DNA from: Victivallales bacterium
GTDB taxonomy: Bacteria; Verrucomicrobiota; Lentisphaeria; Oligosphaerales; Oligosphaeraceae
Length of the DNA stretch: 6,585 bases
NCBI GenBank assembly: GCA_017538465.1
Contig: JAFYIW010000007.1
Coordinates: 1 to 6,585 of the forward strand
Direction: 5' to 3'
In this document: positions 6,082 to 6,585 of the stretch, in pieces
Layout: every line of letters begins with the position of its first letter
Numbering within the stretch: the first letter of the stretch is position 1
Made by a program: the position numbers and the translations under genes
Notes under the pieces: generated by a model
What the model was told of the DNA's origin: nothing
Seen by the model: the letters and a program-made list of their open reading frames with translations, nothing else
The model's database searches: none

Positions 6082-6129
6082 GCATTGCGCGCCGCAGAAG
6101 CCAATCGGCTCTGCGGCGCGATGCGTTTT
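6082..6129 (+). terminator. Hairpin terminator after P7, between convergent genes
   Basis: A long GC-rich stem: CGCGCCGCAG with CTGCGGCGCG and an inner AGCC/GGCT, one bulged A and an AATC loop. It is extended by an outer GCAT/ATGC pairing across a two-base bulge and followed by TTTT at 6126-6129. It ends the + strand array. On the - strand the same stem lies just beyond the dfx stop, but the sequence after it (TTATGATGGG) is a poor U-tract, so termination in that direction would be weaker. Confidence 0.88.
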
Positions 6130-6158
6130 GGGATAATGCGCCAGATGGAGTGCGCCTA

Positions 6159-6548
6159 CTAGATGGTGGTCTGCCAGAGGCCGTGCTTGTTGCAGTAGGC
6201 CTTCACGACTACGCCGGGTTCGTATGCGCATTTGAACTCGAACTCCGGGGCATCGCCGGGCGCGAAGTAATGCCGTCCCATGCGGTCGGGGGTCTCAATC
6301 TGAACCCACATGATATAATGGTCTGCCGCCATCGGATGCGCGACGGAACCGACCTTCACCAGCACGCCGCCCGCCGCGGACCGTTCGACGAAGGGCACGT
6401 GCTTCTCCTTGGCGGCATCCACCGTGTTCGGGGCCTGCAGGACCATCGGCTTGCCACAGCAGTTCGGCACACAGCAGCTCTTCTCCAGCGCCTCCACGAC
6501 GGCACCGCATTCCTTGCACAAAAAGACATCACCGCGATTGCTAGACAT
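6159..6548 (-). CDS. dfx: Desulfoferrodoxin (two-iron superoxide reductase)
   Basis: 129 aa, start ATG at 6548-6546 on the - strand with GGAG (complement of 6556-6559) seven bases upstream. Reduces superoxide to hydrogen peroxide without releasing oxygen, using electrons from rubredoxin or a similar donor; cytoplasmic oxidative defence in anaerobes (family knowledge). The N-terminal desulforedoxin-like domain (about 1-38) has C11-x2-C14-x15-C30-C31-G, ligands of the Fe(SCys)4 centre. The catalytic domain has E48-K49-H50, H71-P-M-x3-H77, and C119-N-K-H122, matching the four His and one Cys of the active iron and the conserved Glu-Lys pair. The length is normal for the family. Oddity: an extra Cys pair at 25-26 gives 'CCVPNCC'. 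It is convergent with the pseudopilin array and unlikely to be functionally linked to it. Confidence 0.96.
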   Translation of the reverse strand: MSSNRGDVFLCKECGAVVEALEKSCCVPNCCGKPMVLQAPNTVDAAKEKHVPFVERSAAGGVLVKVGSVAHPMAADHYIMWVQIETPDRMGRHYFAPGDAPEFEFKCAYEPGVVVKAYCNKHGLWQTTI

Positions 6549-6564
6549 TTTGTTTCTCCGAAAA

Positions 6565-6585
6565 GGTTAGAGGTTAGAGGTTAGA
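6565..6585. repeat. Heptanucleotide tandem repeat upstream of dfx
   Basis: Three perfect head-to-tail copies of GGTTAGA (6565-6571, 6572-6578, 6579-6585), read as TCTAACC on the dfx strand. The array reaches the last base of the window, so the copy number is a minimum. It begins 16 bp upstream of the dfx start codon, just before its ribosome-binding site, in the expected promoter or leader region. Confidence 0.85.

Noticed and set aside
6150..6584. 144-codon + strand frame opposite dfx
   Set aside because: Shadow of dfx, whose iron ligands are all in place on the other strand. The frame also crosses the tandem repeat.

Overview
The window looks like a piece of chromosome from an anaerobic member of the Lentisphaerota (PVC superphylum, Victivallis/Lentisphaera-like). 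This rests on two things. First, there are six consecutive proteins of the type that combines a prepilin N-terminus with a C-terminal H-X9-DG motif, a family strongly expanded in Lentisphaerota, Planctomycetota and Verrucomicrobiota. Second, there is a desulfoferrodoxin-type superoxide reductase, typical of anaerobes and microaerophiles. No 16S or other phylogenetic marker is present, so the placement is inference.

Layout. (1) 1-500: the 3' part of a GspG-like pseudopilin (called P1 here) with a DxDxDG calcium-type loop. (2) 530-1273: P2, only 29 bp downstream and probably in the same transcript. (3) 1274-1476: an intergenic region with a good sigma70-like promoter. (4) 1477-2190: P3, followed by a strong intrinsic terminator at 2227-2267. 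(5) A second promoter-like element (2359-2386), a palindrome and a possible 23-codon leader ORF precede P4. (6) 2463-6056: P4, P5, P6 and P7, all on the + strand with gaps of 41, 61 and 105 bp, closed by a strong hairpin terminator at 6082-6129. (7) 6159-6548 on the - strand: desulfoferrodoxin (dfx), convergent with the array, with a 7-bp tandem repeat upstream of it that runs into the window edge.

How the genes relate. P2-P7 share a very short leader (Met-Lys-basic-x), a Phe at the predicted cleavage junction, Glu at mature position 5, a hydrophobic helix, an invariant Cys40, a second Cys in an 'F-x-C-P' context, and the histidine/DG motif near the C-terminus. They fall into two subfamilies. 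P2 and P3 (247 and 237 aa) have an 'SYLAN.G.H' core. P4-P7 (265-302 aa) have 'NDWK', 'WW', 'SWA' and 'DNN.TA.T' blocks and a shared C-terminal L-[HRK]-[EP]-D-Y motif. The likeliest role is as paralogous minor pseudopilins of a type II secretion or type IV pilus-like machine, cleaved by a prepilin peptidase and displayed in the cell envelope. What they bind or secrete cannot be read from the sequence. No secretion ATPase, peptidase, platform protein, mobile element, CRISPR array or RNA gene is visible here.
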